NCBI RefSeq assembly: GCF_001598355.1
Contig: NZ_BCYU01000013.1
Location: 1 to 64,000 of the forward strand
Origin: Sphingomonas asaccharolytica NBRC 15499
Lineage (GTDB): Bacteria > Pseudomonadota > Alphaproteobacteria > Sphingomonadales > Sphingomonadaceae
DNA: 64,000 nt
Reading direction: 5' to 3'
The position numbers and the translations under genes are program-made. Within the stretch, counting starts at the first letter, position 1. Each line of letters starts with the position of its first letter. This document shows, in pieces, positions 32,160 through 40,473 of this stretch. A model generated the notes under the pieces. That model had not been told where the DNA came from and made no database searches. It saw nothing but the letters and a program-made list of their open reading frames with translations.

Positions 32160-33317
32160 ATGCGATGGGTGAAACGTGCGGGCGCCGGGTTGCTGTGGCT
32201 GGTGGTCGCGCTGTGCCTCCCGATCGCGATCATCCCCGAGTTCCTCGACGCGCGTTATTATCGCGGGCCGGTCAGCGGCCATTTCGACGGCGAGCATTTC
32301 TTCAATCCCGATGGCGCCGACGATGCGCTGTCGCCGCCGGGCGGTACCGGCACGCTGCTGCGTTATGTGACGGCGCGCGACAATCGCCCCGTCTGGCCCG
32401 ATCGCGTCGCGGTGACGCCCACCAAGCCCCCGGCACGAGTCGAGGGCGAGCGGATGTTTGCGACCTGGGTGGGACACGCGACGGTGCTGGTCCAGACCAA
32501 CGGGCTCAACATCCTGACCGATCCGGTGTGGAGCAAGAGCGCGGGGCCGTTCGGGATCGGGCCGACGCGCGTCGCCGAGCCTGGTATCCGGTTCGCGGAC
32601 CTGCCCAAGATCGACCTGATCCTCGTCAGTCACGATCATTACGACCATATGGACCTGGCGACGCTCAAAAAACTGTGGGACCGCGACCATCCGCTAATCG
32701 TCACCAGCCTGGGCAATGACAGCGTGATCGGCCAGGCCGGCGTGCCGGCGCGTGCGCTCGATTGGGGTGGCGAAGTCGCGGTGCGGCCGGGCGTGAGCGT
32801 CGTCGTCAATCGCAGCCATCACTGGGACAGCCGCTGGTTCGCCGATCGCAATCGCGCGCTCTGGTCGGGATTGGTCGTGCGACTGCCCGGCGGCAATCTG
32901 TTCTTCGCCGGCGATACCGGCGCGGGCGATCTCAAATGGGCAGAGCAGGCGGCGTCCTATGGTCCGATCCGGCTAGCCCTCATCCCGATCGGCGCGTTCC
33001 GCTTCACCGACGGGCAGATGGCGGCGGGCAGCCATATCGGCCCGGTCGACGCCGTCGAGGTGTATCGCCGACTCGGCGCGGCGCAGGCGATCGCGATTCA
33101 CTGGGGAACGTTTCGATTGTCCTATGAAGGCTGGGACACGCCGCCGCGGCTGCTTGCAGCGGCTGAGGCGTGCACCGGGCAACACGGATTCTCCGCAGTG
33201 CGGATCGGCCGGACCCTGGACGTGCCCGCCTTTGCGCCACAGCCCGCGCGGCCGGCGATGGCGCGCAGCGACCTGTTGCGCTGCCTCGACACGCCTGCGG
33301 TTTCGGCGCTCCGCTGA
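32160..33317 (+). CDS. MBL-fold hydrolase, NAPE-PLD-like
   Basis: A 385-residue protein with an N-terminal hydrophobic anchor (about 8-27, GAGLLWLVVALCLPIAII). The metallo-beta-lactamase core has the metal motif SHDHYDHMD (about 158-166), preceded by WVGHATVLVQTNGLNILTDP, and later GDTGAGD and IAIHWGTF with further ligands. These features fit the bacterial NAPE-PLD/UlaG-like hydrolases, which act on phosphodiester or lactone bonds. The N-terminal helix suggests membrane association facing the periplasm or inner-membrane surface. Confidence 0.87.
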   Translation: MRWVKRAGAGLLWLVVALCLPIAIIPEFLDARYYRGPVSGHFDGEHFFNPDGADDALSPPGGTGTLLRYVTARDNRPVWPDRVAVTPTKPPARVEGERMFATWVGHATVLVQTNGLNILTDPVWSKSAGPFGIGPTRVAEPGIRFADLPKIDLILVSHDHYDHMDLATLKKLWDRDHPLIVTSLGNDSVIGQAGVPARALDWGGEVAVRPGVSVVVNRSHHWDSRWFADRNRALWSGLVVRLPGGNLFFAGDTGAGDLKWAEQAASYGPIRLALIPIGAFRFTDGQMAAGSHIGPVDAVEVYRRLGAAQAIAIHWGTFRLSYEGWDTPPRLLAAAEACTGQHGFSAVRIGRTLDVPAFAPQPARPAMARSDLLRCLDTPAVSALR

Positions 33318-33394
33318 TGCATCGCAATGGGTTGCGTGACCGCTTGGGGTCGGCCGCACCCGATGCTATGAGGCGCCGGGGAGGGGGTGTCGCA

Positions 33395-33853
33395 ATGTCC
33401 CGAACAATGGCGCAACGACGCCGCTACGAAACGTCGCTCGATCGCATCGGCCTGGCGATCGGTGCCGGTGGGCTGATGGGGGGCGCAATTGCCGTGCTGC
33501 TAATGCTATTCGGCGGCACCTTTGCGATCGGTACGCTGGCTATCGCCTTGGTCATCGGATCGGTGCTGACGGCGCTCGCCGTCACCGCGCTGGCAGCCTT
33601 TCCCTGGATGCTGCTCCACGCGGCCGGCCGCCGCGGGCCCGTCAGCGCGGCTTTGCTCGGGGCGGCAATCGGCTTCGTCGTATTCCTGGGCGGGCAAACC
33701 TGGATCTACGGCCTGGTCGCAATGCCGGCGATGGACGCGCGGACCTTGCTGTTCCGCTGGGCGAGCGGCGTCGCCACCGCTCTGGTCATGGCCATGATGT
33801 CGGCCGGTATCGCAGTGGTGATGTGGCGCGTCGCGTATCGGCGTTTGGATTAG
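33395..33853 (+). CDS. Hypothetical four-helix membrane protein
   Basis: A 152-residue protein with four predicted helices (about 17-40, 45-70, 80-105, 118-145) and a basic N-terminus (MSRTMAQRRRYETSLDR). The start has GGGGAGGGGG about 8 nt upstream. It ends just before a 10-bp hairpin. No family is recognised. Confidence 0.68.
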   Translation: MSRTMAQRRRYETSLDRIGLAIGAGGLMGGAIAVLLMLFGGTFAIGTLAIALVIGSVLTALAVTALAAFPWMLLHAAGRRGPVSAALLGAAIGFVVFLGGQTWIYGLVAMPAMDARTLLFRWASGVATALVMAMMSAGIAVVMWRVAYRRLD

Positions 33854-33854
33854 T

Positions 33855-33882
33855 CGGCTCCGCGTCGTTGGTCGCGGAGCCG
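33855..33882. terminator. Bidirectional hairpin between convergent genes
   Basis: Perfect 10-bp arms CGGCTCCGCG / CGCGGAGCCG with an 8-nt loop, located 2 nt after the membrane-protein stop and 27 nt before the DUF3617 stop on the other strand. No U-run follows, so Rho-assisted or weak termination is possible. Confidence 0.6.
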
Positions 33883-33908
33883 GCATAACCGTCAGCGCAG
33901 TCGCCTGC

Positions 33909-34472
33909 TCATTCCTTGCTCTCGGTACCGCGGCATTCGCCGACGCGCTGGGCATCCACCGTCACCTTCACCGACATCGTCCCATAAGGATTGTCTTTGC
34001 GGCCCTCTGTGTTCGACGCCATCGTCATGTGATAGCTGGTCGCGCTATAAGTGCCGGTCATCGTAGCCGACATCCTGCCGTCCGCCTGCGCGCAGCTCAT
34101 TGCTGCATCGAGCTTGCCGCCCGACATGGTGAAATGATCATACTTGCAGCTCTTGTCGTCATTGCCGGTGAAGAACGCCCTGTTGGCCTTGGCGTCTTCC
34201 GGCGTGATGCAGGAGACGATCTTGTCGGGCTTGCCCATCTTGCCCGCCAGCGACGCCTGCTGATCCGCAGGTAGCAGCGGCATCTTCATGTCGGCGATCG
34301 TGGTGGTGCCTTCCCAGCGACCTGGCTGAACCATCGCGCCATTGTCGGTCGCGGCGGCGACTTTGGCGCCGACCTCGGCACTGCTGGCGTTGGTGGCGGT
34401 GACGGTCGGGCCACCCGAATTGCAGGCGGCGAGGGGCAGGGTGATCAGGCAAAAATAGAAAGCACGGCGCAT
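33909..34472 (-). CDS. DUF3617 lipoprotein
   Basis: A 187-residue lipoprotein. The signal ends in LITLPLAAC with the lipid Cys at about 17. The mature part has the DUF3617 layout: VQPGRWEGTTTIADMKMP near 50, CITPEDA and a conserved Cys pair (CKYDHFTMSGGKLDAAMSC near 110-125, the disulphide expected in the family), and a terminal VGECRG. Family function is unknown. It is the neighbour of a second DUF3617 gene, and both are on the minus strand, so a tandem duplication is likely. Confidence 0.85.
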   Translation of the reverse strand: MRRAFYFCLITLPLAACNSGGPTVTATNASSAEVGAKVAAATDNGAMVQPGRWEGTTTIADMKMPLLPADQQASLAGKMGKPDKIVSCITPEDAKANRAFFTGNDDKSCKYDHFTMSGGKLDAAMSCAQADGRMSATMTGTYSATSYHMTMASNTEGRKDNPYGTMSVKVTVDAQRVGECRGTESKE

Positions 34473-34600
34473 GTTGGTCCTCTCGACTGGAATGATGCGA
34501 CCGTATTCTTCCCGTCATTGCGGGTTGCGTATGTACTTCACCGGATCGCGACCCGTAGCAATGCGGAAAATCGCCGTGCCACGGGTCCGTGACAATCAGA

Positions 34601-35128
34601 TCAGCTGCACTCGCCGACGCGATGCGCCTCGGTATGCACCTTCTGCGTCATCGACGTCTTGCCAGTCATGCTGACCTCGGCGTCCGAACTCATCGACGTC
34701 GCCGAATAGGTGCCGGTAGTCTTCGTCGTCATCGTGCCGGTTGGCAGCTTGCAGTTCATCTCCATGGCGATCTTGCCTCCGGCATAGGTGCTGCTGTTGA
34801 TCGTGCAGTCGGCCTTGACCTGTTTGAGCAAATCACCCGGACCCTTCGACGCCTGTTCGGGAGTCATACAGGTGGTGGTGGTCATCGGCGCCGGCTTGGG
34901 CACGGTCATCCCTGCGGGCATTCCGCTCATCTTGAGATCGGTGACTTCGATCTTGGTCTCCCATTTGCCCGGTTGGAGGCCCAATGCGGTAGCGGACGGT
35001 GGGGCATCGCCCGTGGTGGTCACGGCGCCGGTGGCGGAATTGGTGGTGACGGTGGTCGAACTGGTCTTTTGCCCGCAGGCAGCAAGCGCCAACGCGGCAG
35101 TGATCAGGATAAGGGTGTTGGTTCGCAT
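34601..35128 (-). CDS. DUF3617 lipoprotein, paralogue
   Basis: A 175-residue lipoprotein with the signal ILITAALALAAC (lipid Cys at about 18). The order LQPGKWETKIEVTDLKMSG, CMTPEQA, MNCKLPTG and a C-terminal HRVGEC parallels the neighbouring DUF3617 protein. The linker after the Cys is Thr/Ser-rich (TTVTTNSATGAV). GGAGAAAAAGCG precedes the ATG at 35128, which is preferred over the longer open frame. The two copies differ enough to be an old duplication. Confidence 0.86.
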   Translation of the reverse strand: MRTNTLILITAALALAACGQKTSSTTVTTNSATGAVTTTGDAPPSATALGLQPGKWETKIEVTDLKMSGMPAGMTVPKPAPMTTTTCMTPEQASKGPGDLLKQVKADCTINSSTYAGGKIAMEMNCKLPTGTMTTKTTGTYSATSMSSDAEVSMTGKTSMTQKVHTEAHRVGECS

Positions 35129-35162
35129 CGCTTTTTCTCCTGTTATAGACTTTATGCTGCCC

Positions 35163-35177
35163 GTTCCCGCTTTGTTG
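35163..35177. promoter_or_regulatory. SOS (LexA) box candidate before uvrB
   Basis: GTTC-N7-GTTG at 35163-35177. The alphaproteobacterial LexA site is the direct repeat GTTC-N7-GTTC, so this has one mismatch in 8 defining bases. It is 35 nt before the uvrB ATG, where a repressor site is expected, and uvrB is a classical SOS gene. It is close to the start, so it may overlap the promoter. Confidence 0.55.
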
Positions 35178-35211
35178 CGGGTTGGCGCGAGAGTCACCAT
35201 ATTCACGTTCT

Positions 35212-37407
35212 ATGGCAATCCAGATTCGCACCAGCTTGGCCGAGCCCGAAACCGGTCAGTCCTTCGTTCCGCACCGTCCCGAACGGCCGGAAAAGGTCGA
35301 AGGCGGCAAGGCGTTCAAGCTGGTCAGCGATTACGAGCCCTCCGGCGACCAACCCAGCGCGATCAAGGAACTGACCGAAGCGGCACTGTCCGGCGAGCGC
35401 GATCAGGTGCTGCTGGGCGTGACGGGGTCGGGCAAGACCTTCACCATGGCCAAGGTGATCGAGACGCTGCAGCGGCCGGCGCTGATCCTCGCGCCCAACA
35501 AGATTCTCGCCGCGCAGCTTTATGGCGAGTTCAAAAGCTTCTTCCCCGACAATGCGGTCGAATATTTCGTCAGCTATTACGATTATTACCAGCCCGAAGC
35601 CTATGTGCCGCGGTCGGATACGTACATCGAGAAGGAAAGCTCGGTGAACGAATCGATCGACCGCATGCGCCACTCGGCGACGCGGTCGCTGCTCGAGCGG
35701 GACGATGTGATCATCGTCGCCTCGGTCAGCTGCCTCTATGGTATCGGCTCGGTCGAGACCTATTCGGCGATGATCTTCGACCTCAAGAAAGGCCAGACGG
35801 TCGATCAGCGCGAGATCGTGCGCAAGCTGGTCGCGCTCCAGTACAAGCGCAACGACGCGGCGTTCCAGCGCGGTAATTTCCGGGTGAAAGGCGACACGCT
35901 CGAAATCTTCCCGTCGCATTATGAGGACACCGCCTGGCGGGTGTCGTTCTTCGGCGACGATATCGAGGATATCACCGAGTTCGATCCGCTGACCGGGAAG
36001 AAGGTCGCCAGTCTCAATTACGTCCGCGTGTTTGCTAACTCGCACTATGTGACGCCGGGCCCGACGCTCAAACAGGCGATGGAAGCGATCAAGCACGAGC
36101 TTGCCGAGCGGCTCAAGGAGCTACAGATCGAAGGTAAATTGCTCGAGGCGCAGCGGCTCGAACAGCGCACGAACTTCGACCTGGAAATGATTGCGGCGAC
36201 GGGATCTTGTGCGGGTATCGAGAATTACTCGCGCTTCCTGACCGGACGCCTCCCGGGCGAGCCGCCGCCCACTCTGTTCGAATATCTGCCCGAAAATGCC
36301 TTGCTGTTCGTCGATGAGAGCCACCAGACGATCGGTCAGATCAACGGCATGGCGCGAGGCGACCATCGCCGGAAGATCACGCTCGCCGAATATGGGTTCC
36401 GTCTGCCGTCGTGCATCGACAACCGGCCGCTCAGGTTCAACGAATGGGACGCTATGCGCCCGCAGACGACTTATGTCTCGGCGACTCCCGGCGGTTGGGA
36501 AATGGAGCAGACCGGCGGCGTTTTCGCCGAACAGGTCATCCGCCCGACTGGCCTGATCGACCCGCCGGTCGAAATCCGCCCGGTCGAGGAGCAGGTCCAG
36601 GACGTCATTCAGGAATGCAACAAGACCACGGCGATGGGCTATCGCACGCTGATCACCACGCTGACCAAGCGGATGGCCGAGGATCTGACCGAATATATGC
36701 ACGAGGCCGGGGTCAAGGTCCGCTACATGCATTCCGACGTCGAGACGCTGGAGAGAATCGAGCTGATTCGCGATCTTAGGCTTGGTGTCTATGACGTCCT
36801 GATAGGCATTAACCTGCTTCGCGAAGGGCTCGACATTCCCGAATGCGGATTGGTCGCGATTCTAGACGCCGACAAGGAAGGGTTCCTGCGCTCGGAAACC
36901 TCACTGATCCAGACGATCGGCCGTGCCGCGCGCAACGTCGAAGGCCGGGTGATCCTCTACGCCGATCGCATGACCGGCAGCATGGAACGCGCGCTCAACG
37001 AGACCAATCGCCGCCGCGAGAAGCAGGAAGCGTATAATCTCGAACACGGCATCACGCCGACGACGATCAAGCGCAACATCGGCGACATTATCGCGCATGT
37101 CGCGTCAAAGGATCAGGTCACCGTCCCGATCGACGAGGCCCGACCGCACATGGTCGGGCACAATCTGCGCGCCTATATCGAGGATCTCGAGAAGAAAATG
37201 CGCAAGGCCGCGTCCGACCTCGAGTTCGAGGAAGCCGGGCGCCTGCGCGACGAAATCCGCGCGCTGGAGGCGGAGGAGCTCGGACTGCCCGCGGACGATC
37301 GCGTGTTGCCGCCCGTGATGGGACGCTCGAACGAGGGCAAGCCCGGCACGCGCAAGACGCGCTACGGGAAAGTGCAGAAGAAGTTCGGGAGCGGGAGTCG
37401 GCGGTAG
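35212..37407 (+). CDS. uvrB: Excinuclease ABC subunit B
   Basis: A 731-residue DNA-repair helicase-like protein that verifies damage after UvrA and recruits UvrC. Walker A is GVTGSGKT near 73. The beta-hairpin that opens the duplex is in [20 protein letters not shown] near 125. The Walker B-type box is LFVDESHQT near 365. Helicase motif VI region holds QTIGRAARN near 570. The UVR domain for UvrC binding is at the C-terminus ([19 protein letters not shown] near 660), followed by a basic tail about 60 residues longer than the E. coli protein. Start ATG 35212. Confidence 0.96.
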   Translation: MAIQIRTSLAEPETGQSFVPHRPERPEKVEGGKAFKLVSDYEPSGDQPSAIKELTEAALSGERDQVLLGVTGSGKTFTMAKVIETLQRPALILAPNKILAAQLYGEFKSFFPDNAVEYFVSYYDYYQPEAYVPRSDTYIEKESSVNESIDRMRHSATRSLLERDDVIIVASVSCLYGIGSVETYSAMIFDLKKGQTVDQREIVRKLVALQYKRNDAAFQRGNFRVKGDTLEIFPSHYEDTAWRVSFFGDDIEDITEFDPLTGKKVASLNYVRVFANSHYVTPGPTLKQAMEAIKHELAERLKELQIEGKLLEAQRLEQRTNFDLEMIAATGSCAGIENYSRFLTGRLPGEPPPTLFEYLPENALLFVDESHQTIGQINGMARGDHRRKITLAEYGFRLPSCIDNRPLRFNEWDAMRPQTTYVSATPGGWEMEQTGGVFAEQVIRPTGLIDPPVEIRPVEEQVQDVIQECNKTTAMGYRTLITTLTKRMAEDLTEYMHEAGVKVRYMHSDVETLERIELIRDLRLGVYDVLIGINLLREGLDIPECGLVAILDADKEGFLRSETSLIQTIGRAARNVEGRVILYADRMTGSMERALNETNRRREKQEAYNLEHGITPTTIKRNIGDIIAHVASKDQVTVPIDEARPHMVGHNLRAYIEDLEKKMRKAASDLEFEEAGRLRDEIRALEAEELGLPADDRVLPPVMGRSNEGKPGTRKTRYGKVQKKFGSGSRR

Positions 37408-37517
37408 ATCGCTGATTTCGAATCAGCTTAGCGGTAATTTGGCCAGCTGCGTCGTTTCCGTCCTGTCGATCTATCGCCCGTCGTCCGATTCCTGCCCGAA
37501 AATGAGGGAAGGTCGAT

Positions 37518-38243
37518 ATGGCGACAATCGCGGGACGGGTGGGCGGACGGCTAGTCGCCGAAAGGCGATTCTTCTTAGGCATGGCGGCGGCGATGGCAGT
37601 CCTGACTTTCATCGGTTTTGCACCATCGTACTACCTATCCACCATCTTCGCCGGCCCGCGCCTGTCGCTCCTCGTCCATGTCCATGGCGCCATCTTCACG
37701 CTGTGGATGCTGCTCTACGTGGTCCAGACCGGTCTGATCTCCGCCGGACGCACCGACGTGCATCGCATCGTCGGGTCGGCGGCAGTGCTGGTCGCCGTGG
37801 CGATGGTGCCGCTGGGCATCGCTACCGCGATCATCACCAAGCAGGCCGCCGCCGCGGCGCATTTGCCGCCATCGGGTCCGCCGTTGGCCTTCCCGCTCGG
37901 CGCGGTGCTGACCTTCGCGGTGCTGACCGGCTGGGCCGTGGCGATGCGCCGGCGCGCCGCCTGGCACAAGCGTCTGATGCTGCTCGGCACGCTCGCGCTG
38001 CTGACGACGCCGTTGGCGCGGGTGACTCGGATGTCGCATTTGCCGCTTACCCCGCCCTTGGGCGGGATGGTGCTGACCGACCTCCTATTGCTGGTGCTGG
38101 TAGCCTACGATCTGCGCACGACGGGCAAGCTGCACGCGGCAACCAAATGGGGTGGGGCATTCTTCCTGCTCACCCAGGTTATCCGCATCGTGCTCAACAT
38201 GACGCCCGCCTGGCAGGCCTTTGCGAAAAGCCTGACCGGTTGA
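37518..38243 (+). CDS. Hypothetical seven-helix membrane protein with His pairs
   Basis: A 241-residue protein with about seven helices. Membrane His residues occur in LLVHVHGAIFTLWMLLYVVQ near 58, TDVHRIVG near 82, WHKRLML near 155 and RMSHLPL near 180. Such spacing resembles membrane haem-binding proteins (DUF2306-like) but the match is only by pattern. The start has GGAAGGTCGAT upstream. It ends two nt before the convergent PRC-barrel gene. Confidence 0.7.
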   Translation: MATIAGRVGGRLVAERRFFLGMAAAMAVLTFIGFAPSYYLSTIFAGPRLSLLVHVHGAIFTLWMLLYVVQTGLISAGRTDVHRIVGSAAVLVAVAMVPLGIATAIITKQAAAAAHLPPSGPPLAFPLGAVLTFAVLTGWAVAMRRRAAWHKRLMLLGTLALLTTPLARVTRMSHLPLTPPLGGMVLTDLLLLVLVAYDLRTTGKLHAATKWGGAFFLLTQVIRIVLNMTPAWQAFAKSLTG

Positions 38244-38244
38244 G

Positions 38245-38613
38245 TCAGCCGACCGTCAGGTCCTGCTTGTCCGCTCCGTAATAGCTGGCCAGCCGGTCGG
38301 CATAGGCCTGATCGAAATCGGGCGCGGCGCCGGACCAATTGGGGCCGCCCTCCAAGGTCTTGGGTTCGACGCTGGCGACATAGGCGTCGGCGGCGAGGTC
38401 ATAGGCGAGGAGCTGGATCGGCACCGCGTAGAAATGCTTGCCGACGCCGAGGAAGCCACCAAGGCTCAGCACCGCGTACATCGCCCGGCCCGATCTCTTG
38501 TGCACCATGAAGGCGTGGAGCGTGCCGATCGTCTTGCCGCCGTCGCGGCCCCTGACCTTCATCGTCGTATCCAGGCTCGCCGCCACCAGGGGTTGGATGC
38601 TCGTCTCGGCCAC
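38245..38613 (-). CDS. PRC-barrel domain protein
   Basis: A 122-residue protein with a PRC-barrel core (about 20-100: VRGRDGGKTIGTLHAFMVHK followed by SGRAMYAVLSLGGFLGVGKHFYAVP; quoted in parts as VRGRDGGKTIGTLHA and YAVLSLGGFLGVGKHFYAVP). PRC-barrels bind RNA or proteins in bacteria, and such stand-alone proteins are common in alphaproteobacteria. GTG at 38613 is preferred because AAAGGG lies 5 nt before it; upstream the frame is Arg-rich and looks like a shadow. Confidence 0.82.
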   Translation of the reverse strand: MAETSIQPLVAASLDTTMKVRGRDGGKTIGTLHAFMVHKRSGRAMYAVLSLGGFLGVGKHFYAVPIQLLAYDLAADAYVASVEPKTLEGGPNWSGAAPDFDQAYADRLASYYGADKQDLTVG

Positions 38614-38728
38614 TTTTGCCCTTTCGCGGTTGAATGCGAAACGATCGTAGCGCGACGTACGTCGCCGATCCACGCCCGAATGGCGCTTTGGGGTTGAGGC
38701 GCGCAGCGCTCGCGGCCATGGTCGGGCG

Positions 38729-39265
38729 ATGCGCTACAAGTTCGCCGCCGTCGCAACGTCTGCCGCCCTCTTGCTCGCCGGCTGCGTCCCGCCGCCCGCG
38801 CCGCCGCCGGTCTCGCGGCCTGCACCGCCGCCCGTGGGTCGGCCGAGCCCGTCACCGGCGGTTACGCCGCCGCTCGCGTCCGACTGGAACCAATGGCCGT
38901 TCACGCCGGGCGACTGGGCCTATCGCAAGGACGGCGTGGGTTCGATCGCCTTGTTCGGGCCGGTCGGCGCCGACGCGTTGTTGACGCTGCGCTGCGACCG
39001 CACGCGGGGGGCGATGTATCTGTCGGTCCAGGGCGCTGGCGATGCGGCGACGATCCGCACGACGACGTTGACGCGCTCGATCCCGTTGCGCGCGACCGGC
39101 GGCGATGCCGGCTATGTCGCTAGCCAGTTCGCACCGAGCGATGCCATGCTGGACGCGATGGTGTTCAGCCGCGGGCGGTTCGTCGTCGATCGCGTTGGCG
39201 GAGCACCTTTGGTCGTGCCGCCTTATGCCGAACTTGGTCGTGTGATCGAGGATTGCCGGGGATAA
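38729..39265 (+). CDS. Proline-rich lipoprotein
   Basis: A 178-residue lipoprotein. ATSAALLLAGC gives the lipobox (Cys near 19), followed by a Pro-rich linker of about 30 residues (PPPAPPPVSRPAPPPVGRP) that likely spans the periplasm. The C-terminal 125 residues form a domain with two conserved-looking Cys (LRCDRTRG and VIEDCRG). No family is recognised with confidence. ATG 38729 is downstream of the PRC-barrel region and on the opposite strand. Confidence 0.78.
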   Translation: MRYKFAAVATSAALLLAGCVPPPAPPPVSRPAPPPVGRPSPSPAVTPPLASDWNQWPFTPGDWAYRKDGVGSIALFGPVGADALLTLRCDRTRGAMYLSVQGAGDAATIRTTTLTRSIPLRATGGDAGYVASQFAPSDAMLDAMVFSRGRFVVDRVGGAPLVVPPYAELGRVIEDCRG

Positions 39266-39305
39266 GTTCGTCGCCTCGCACGTTTTTAGCGCGAGGAGAT
39301 GACAC

Positions 39306-39455
39306 ATGATCCGCAAGCTCAAATCGGGCGAATACCGGCTCTACTCACGCAAGGTCGATCCCAAGACGCATAAGCGCCGCAACCTCGGCACGTTCGACAC
39401 GCGTGAGGGCGCCGAGAAGCACGAACGTGAAGTGCAATATTTCAAGCGGCATTGA
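39306..39455 (+). CDS. Small conserved basic protein (49 aa)
   Basis: A 49-residue ORF too short for common cut-offs: MIRKLKSGEYRLYSRKVDP then KTHKRRNLGTFDTREGAEKH and a FKRH end. It is basic and resembles short proteins seen in many alphaproteobacteria (about 50 residues with the RLYSRK...RRNLGTF pattern), possibly RNA-binding. The strong ribosome site GCGAGGAG is 7 nt before the ATG. It is followed 4 nt after its stop by the DUF3175 gene, so the two are probably co-transcribed. Confidence 0.78.
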   Translation: MIRKLKSGEYRLYSRKVDPKTHKRRNLGTFDTREGAEKHEREVQYFKRH

Positions 39456-39459
39456 TGCG

Positions 39460-39735
39460 ATGGCAGCCGCAAAGAAGTGGTCGCAGGACGTCACCAAACA
39501 TTCGAACGCGCTCGACCTCGAGCGGGACGTTTTTACGCGCGACGACCCAAAATTGATCGCGCTCTCGCTCAAGCGCTCCGCCGAGCATAGCCATCGCCGA
39601 AAGGGGTCGCCGTTCCAATCGGCGATGTCGATGCTGACTTTCTATATCAACCGCGCGGGCAAGGACCTGCCGGCGAAGCAGAAAAAGGTGCTGGAAAAGG
39701 CAAAAGAAGAGCTCCGCGCCGCGTTCGGGCGCTGA
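39460..39735 (+). CDS. DUF3175 family protein
   Basis: A 91-residue soluble protein. KKWSQDVTKHSNALDLERDVFT and DDPKLIALSLKRSAEHSHRRK, then SPFQSAMSMLTFYINRAGKDL, give a full-length DUF3175 match (quoted in parts no longer than 20 residues: KKWSQDVTKHSNALDL and SAMSMLTFYINRAG). The function is unknown, but the family is linked to the preceding small basic protein. It ends with EELRAAFGR. Confidence 0.85.
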   Translation: MAAAKKWSQDVTKHSNALDLERDVFTRDDPKLIALSLKRSAEHSHRRKGSPFQSAMSMLTFYINRAGKDLPAKQKKVLEKAKEELRAAFGR

Positions 39736-39868
39736 CAAGCAACAGGCCGAAGAGAATCGTCGATTTTCTCGAACATTACAAGACTTGAATTACGAGTCCG
39801 TACGATTCACATTGAGGTCGTGGCCAGTGTTGGTCACGGTGTTTCAACAAGCGAAAGGAGGTGATCCG

Positions 39869-39925
39869 ATGTCTCATGGTTCAGCAGTGGGGTCGGTTCA
39901 GTTCGTTCGGGGGACGCGCCGCTAA
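39869..39925 (+). CDS. 18-codon ORF with a maximal ribosome-binding site
   Basis: The ORF encodes MSHGSAVGSVQFVRGTRR, then TAA. Its ribosome site GAAAGGAGGTGATCC (39853-39867) is complementary to 15 nt of the 16S rRNA 3' end (GGATCACCTCCTTTC), far longer than usual sites. It ends 1 nt before the ATG. Downstream sequences (TCCTTT near 39937 and CCTCC near 39950) could pair with the site. A hairpin (39994-40032) and an intrinsic terminator (40037-40074) follow. The peptide matches no family I know. It may be a leader peptide, a small protein or a decoy RNA. Real translation is not shown. Confidence 0.5.
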   Translation: MSHGSAVGSVQFVRGTRR

Positions 39926-39993
39926 GTCCGCCGATCCTTTGCGGGGGGTATCCTCCCTCAATCAACGCTTAGGGTCACAGGAATAGCGGTCCG

Positions 39994-40032
39994 CATGGTC
40001 CTCCGGGCTGGAGCTTCCGGCCGCTGACCATG
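39994..40032 (+). ncRNA. Structured segment of the short transcript
   Basis: CATGGTC (39994-40000) pairs with GACCATG (40026-40032), enclosing a CTCCGGG...CCGG-rich inner part that can also pair. It lies between the 18-codon ORF and the terminator, so the 39736-40112 gap is best read as one short transcription unit with its own structure and end. The remaining bases of the gap show no other gene. Confidence 0.45.
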
Positions 40033-40036
40033 TTAG

Positions 40037-40074
40037 GAGGTTGCCGGGGATGGGAATCCCCGGCAGCCTCTTTT
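40037..40074 (+). terminator. Rho-independent terminator
   Basis: A 15-bp stem (40037-40051 with 40056-40070, one G-U pair) with a tiny loop is followed by TTTT at 40071. This is the most canonical terminator in the window. It ends the transcript carrying the 18-codon ORF. Confidence 0.88.
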
Positions 40075-40112
40075 CATTTAATAGCCTATCGAACGGTAAA
40101 AACGGGGACGTC

Positions 40113-40448
40113 ATGACCGCGGATGTGAAATATCGCCTGGGCGGGTTGCTCTGCCTGATCGCCTTTGTCGGCTTTGGCTGGTGGGGTATCTGGCTGCCGC
40201 TGCAGGCGGCGCAGGCGCACGCCGCCGAAGTCCGTTATTCGCTCAAGATCTTCGTGCTCGTCCCCGCCTTGCTGGTGTTTGGGCTGTTCTTCCTGATCGG
40301 CGGCGCACGCTGGAGCTATCGCGACGCCGAGAACCGAAAGCTGACCGCAGCTGGCTGGGCCTTGATGGCAGTGGTGGCCGTGATTTCCGGGCTGAGCTTC
40401 TGGTGGCTGCAGCACACGTTTGCCGCACTGGGCTACACGTCCGGCTGA
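40113..40448 (+). CDS. Hypothetical three-helix membrane protein
   Basis: A 111-residue protein with hydrophobic segments at about 9-28, 48-68 and 84-105, the last before LGYTSG. Start ATG 40113 follows ACGGGGACGTC. It lies 39 nt after the terminator, so it needs its own promoter. No family is recognised. Confidence 0.68.
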   Translation: MTADVKYRLGGLLCLIAFVGFGWWGIWLPLQAAQAHAAEVRYSLKIFVLVPALLVFGLFFLIGGARWSYRDAENRKLTAAGWALMAVVAVISGLSFWWLQHTFAALGYTSG

Positions 40449-40473
40449 GGTCTTACGGTTCGCCCCGAATCGC

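Noticed and set aside
39853-39867. Possible 16S rRNA 3' end or rRNA fragment
   Set aside because: Only 15 nt match, in antisense orientation, directly before an ATG. It is a ribosome site and not an rRNA gene.
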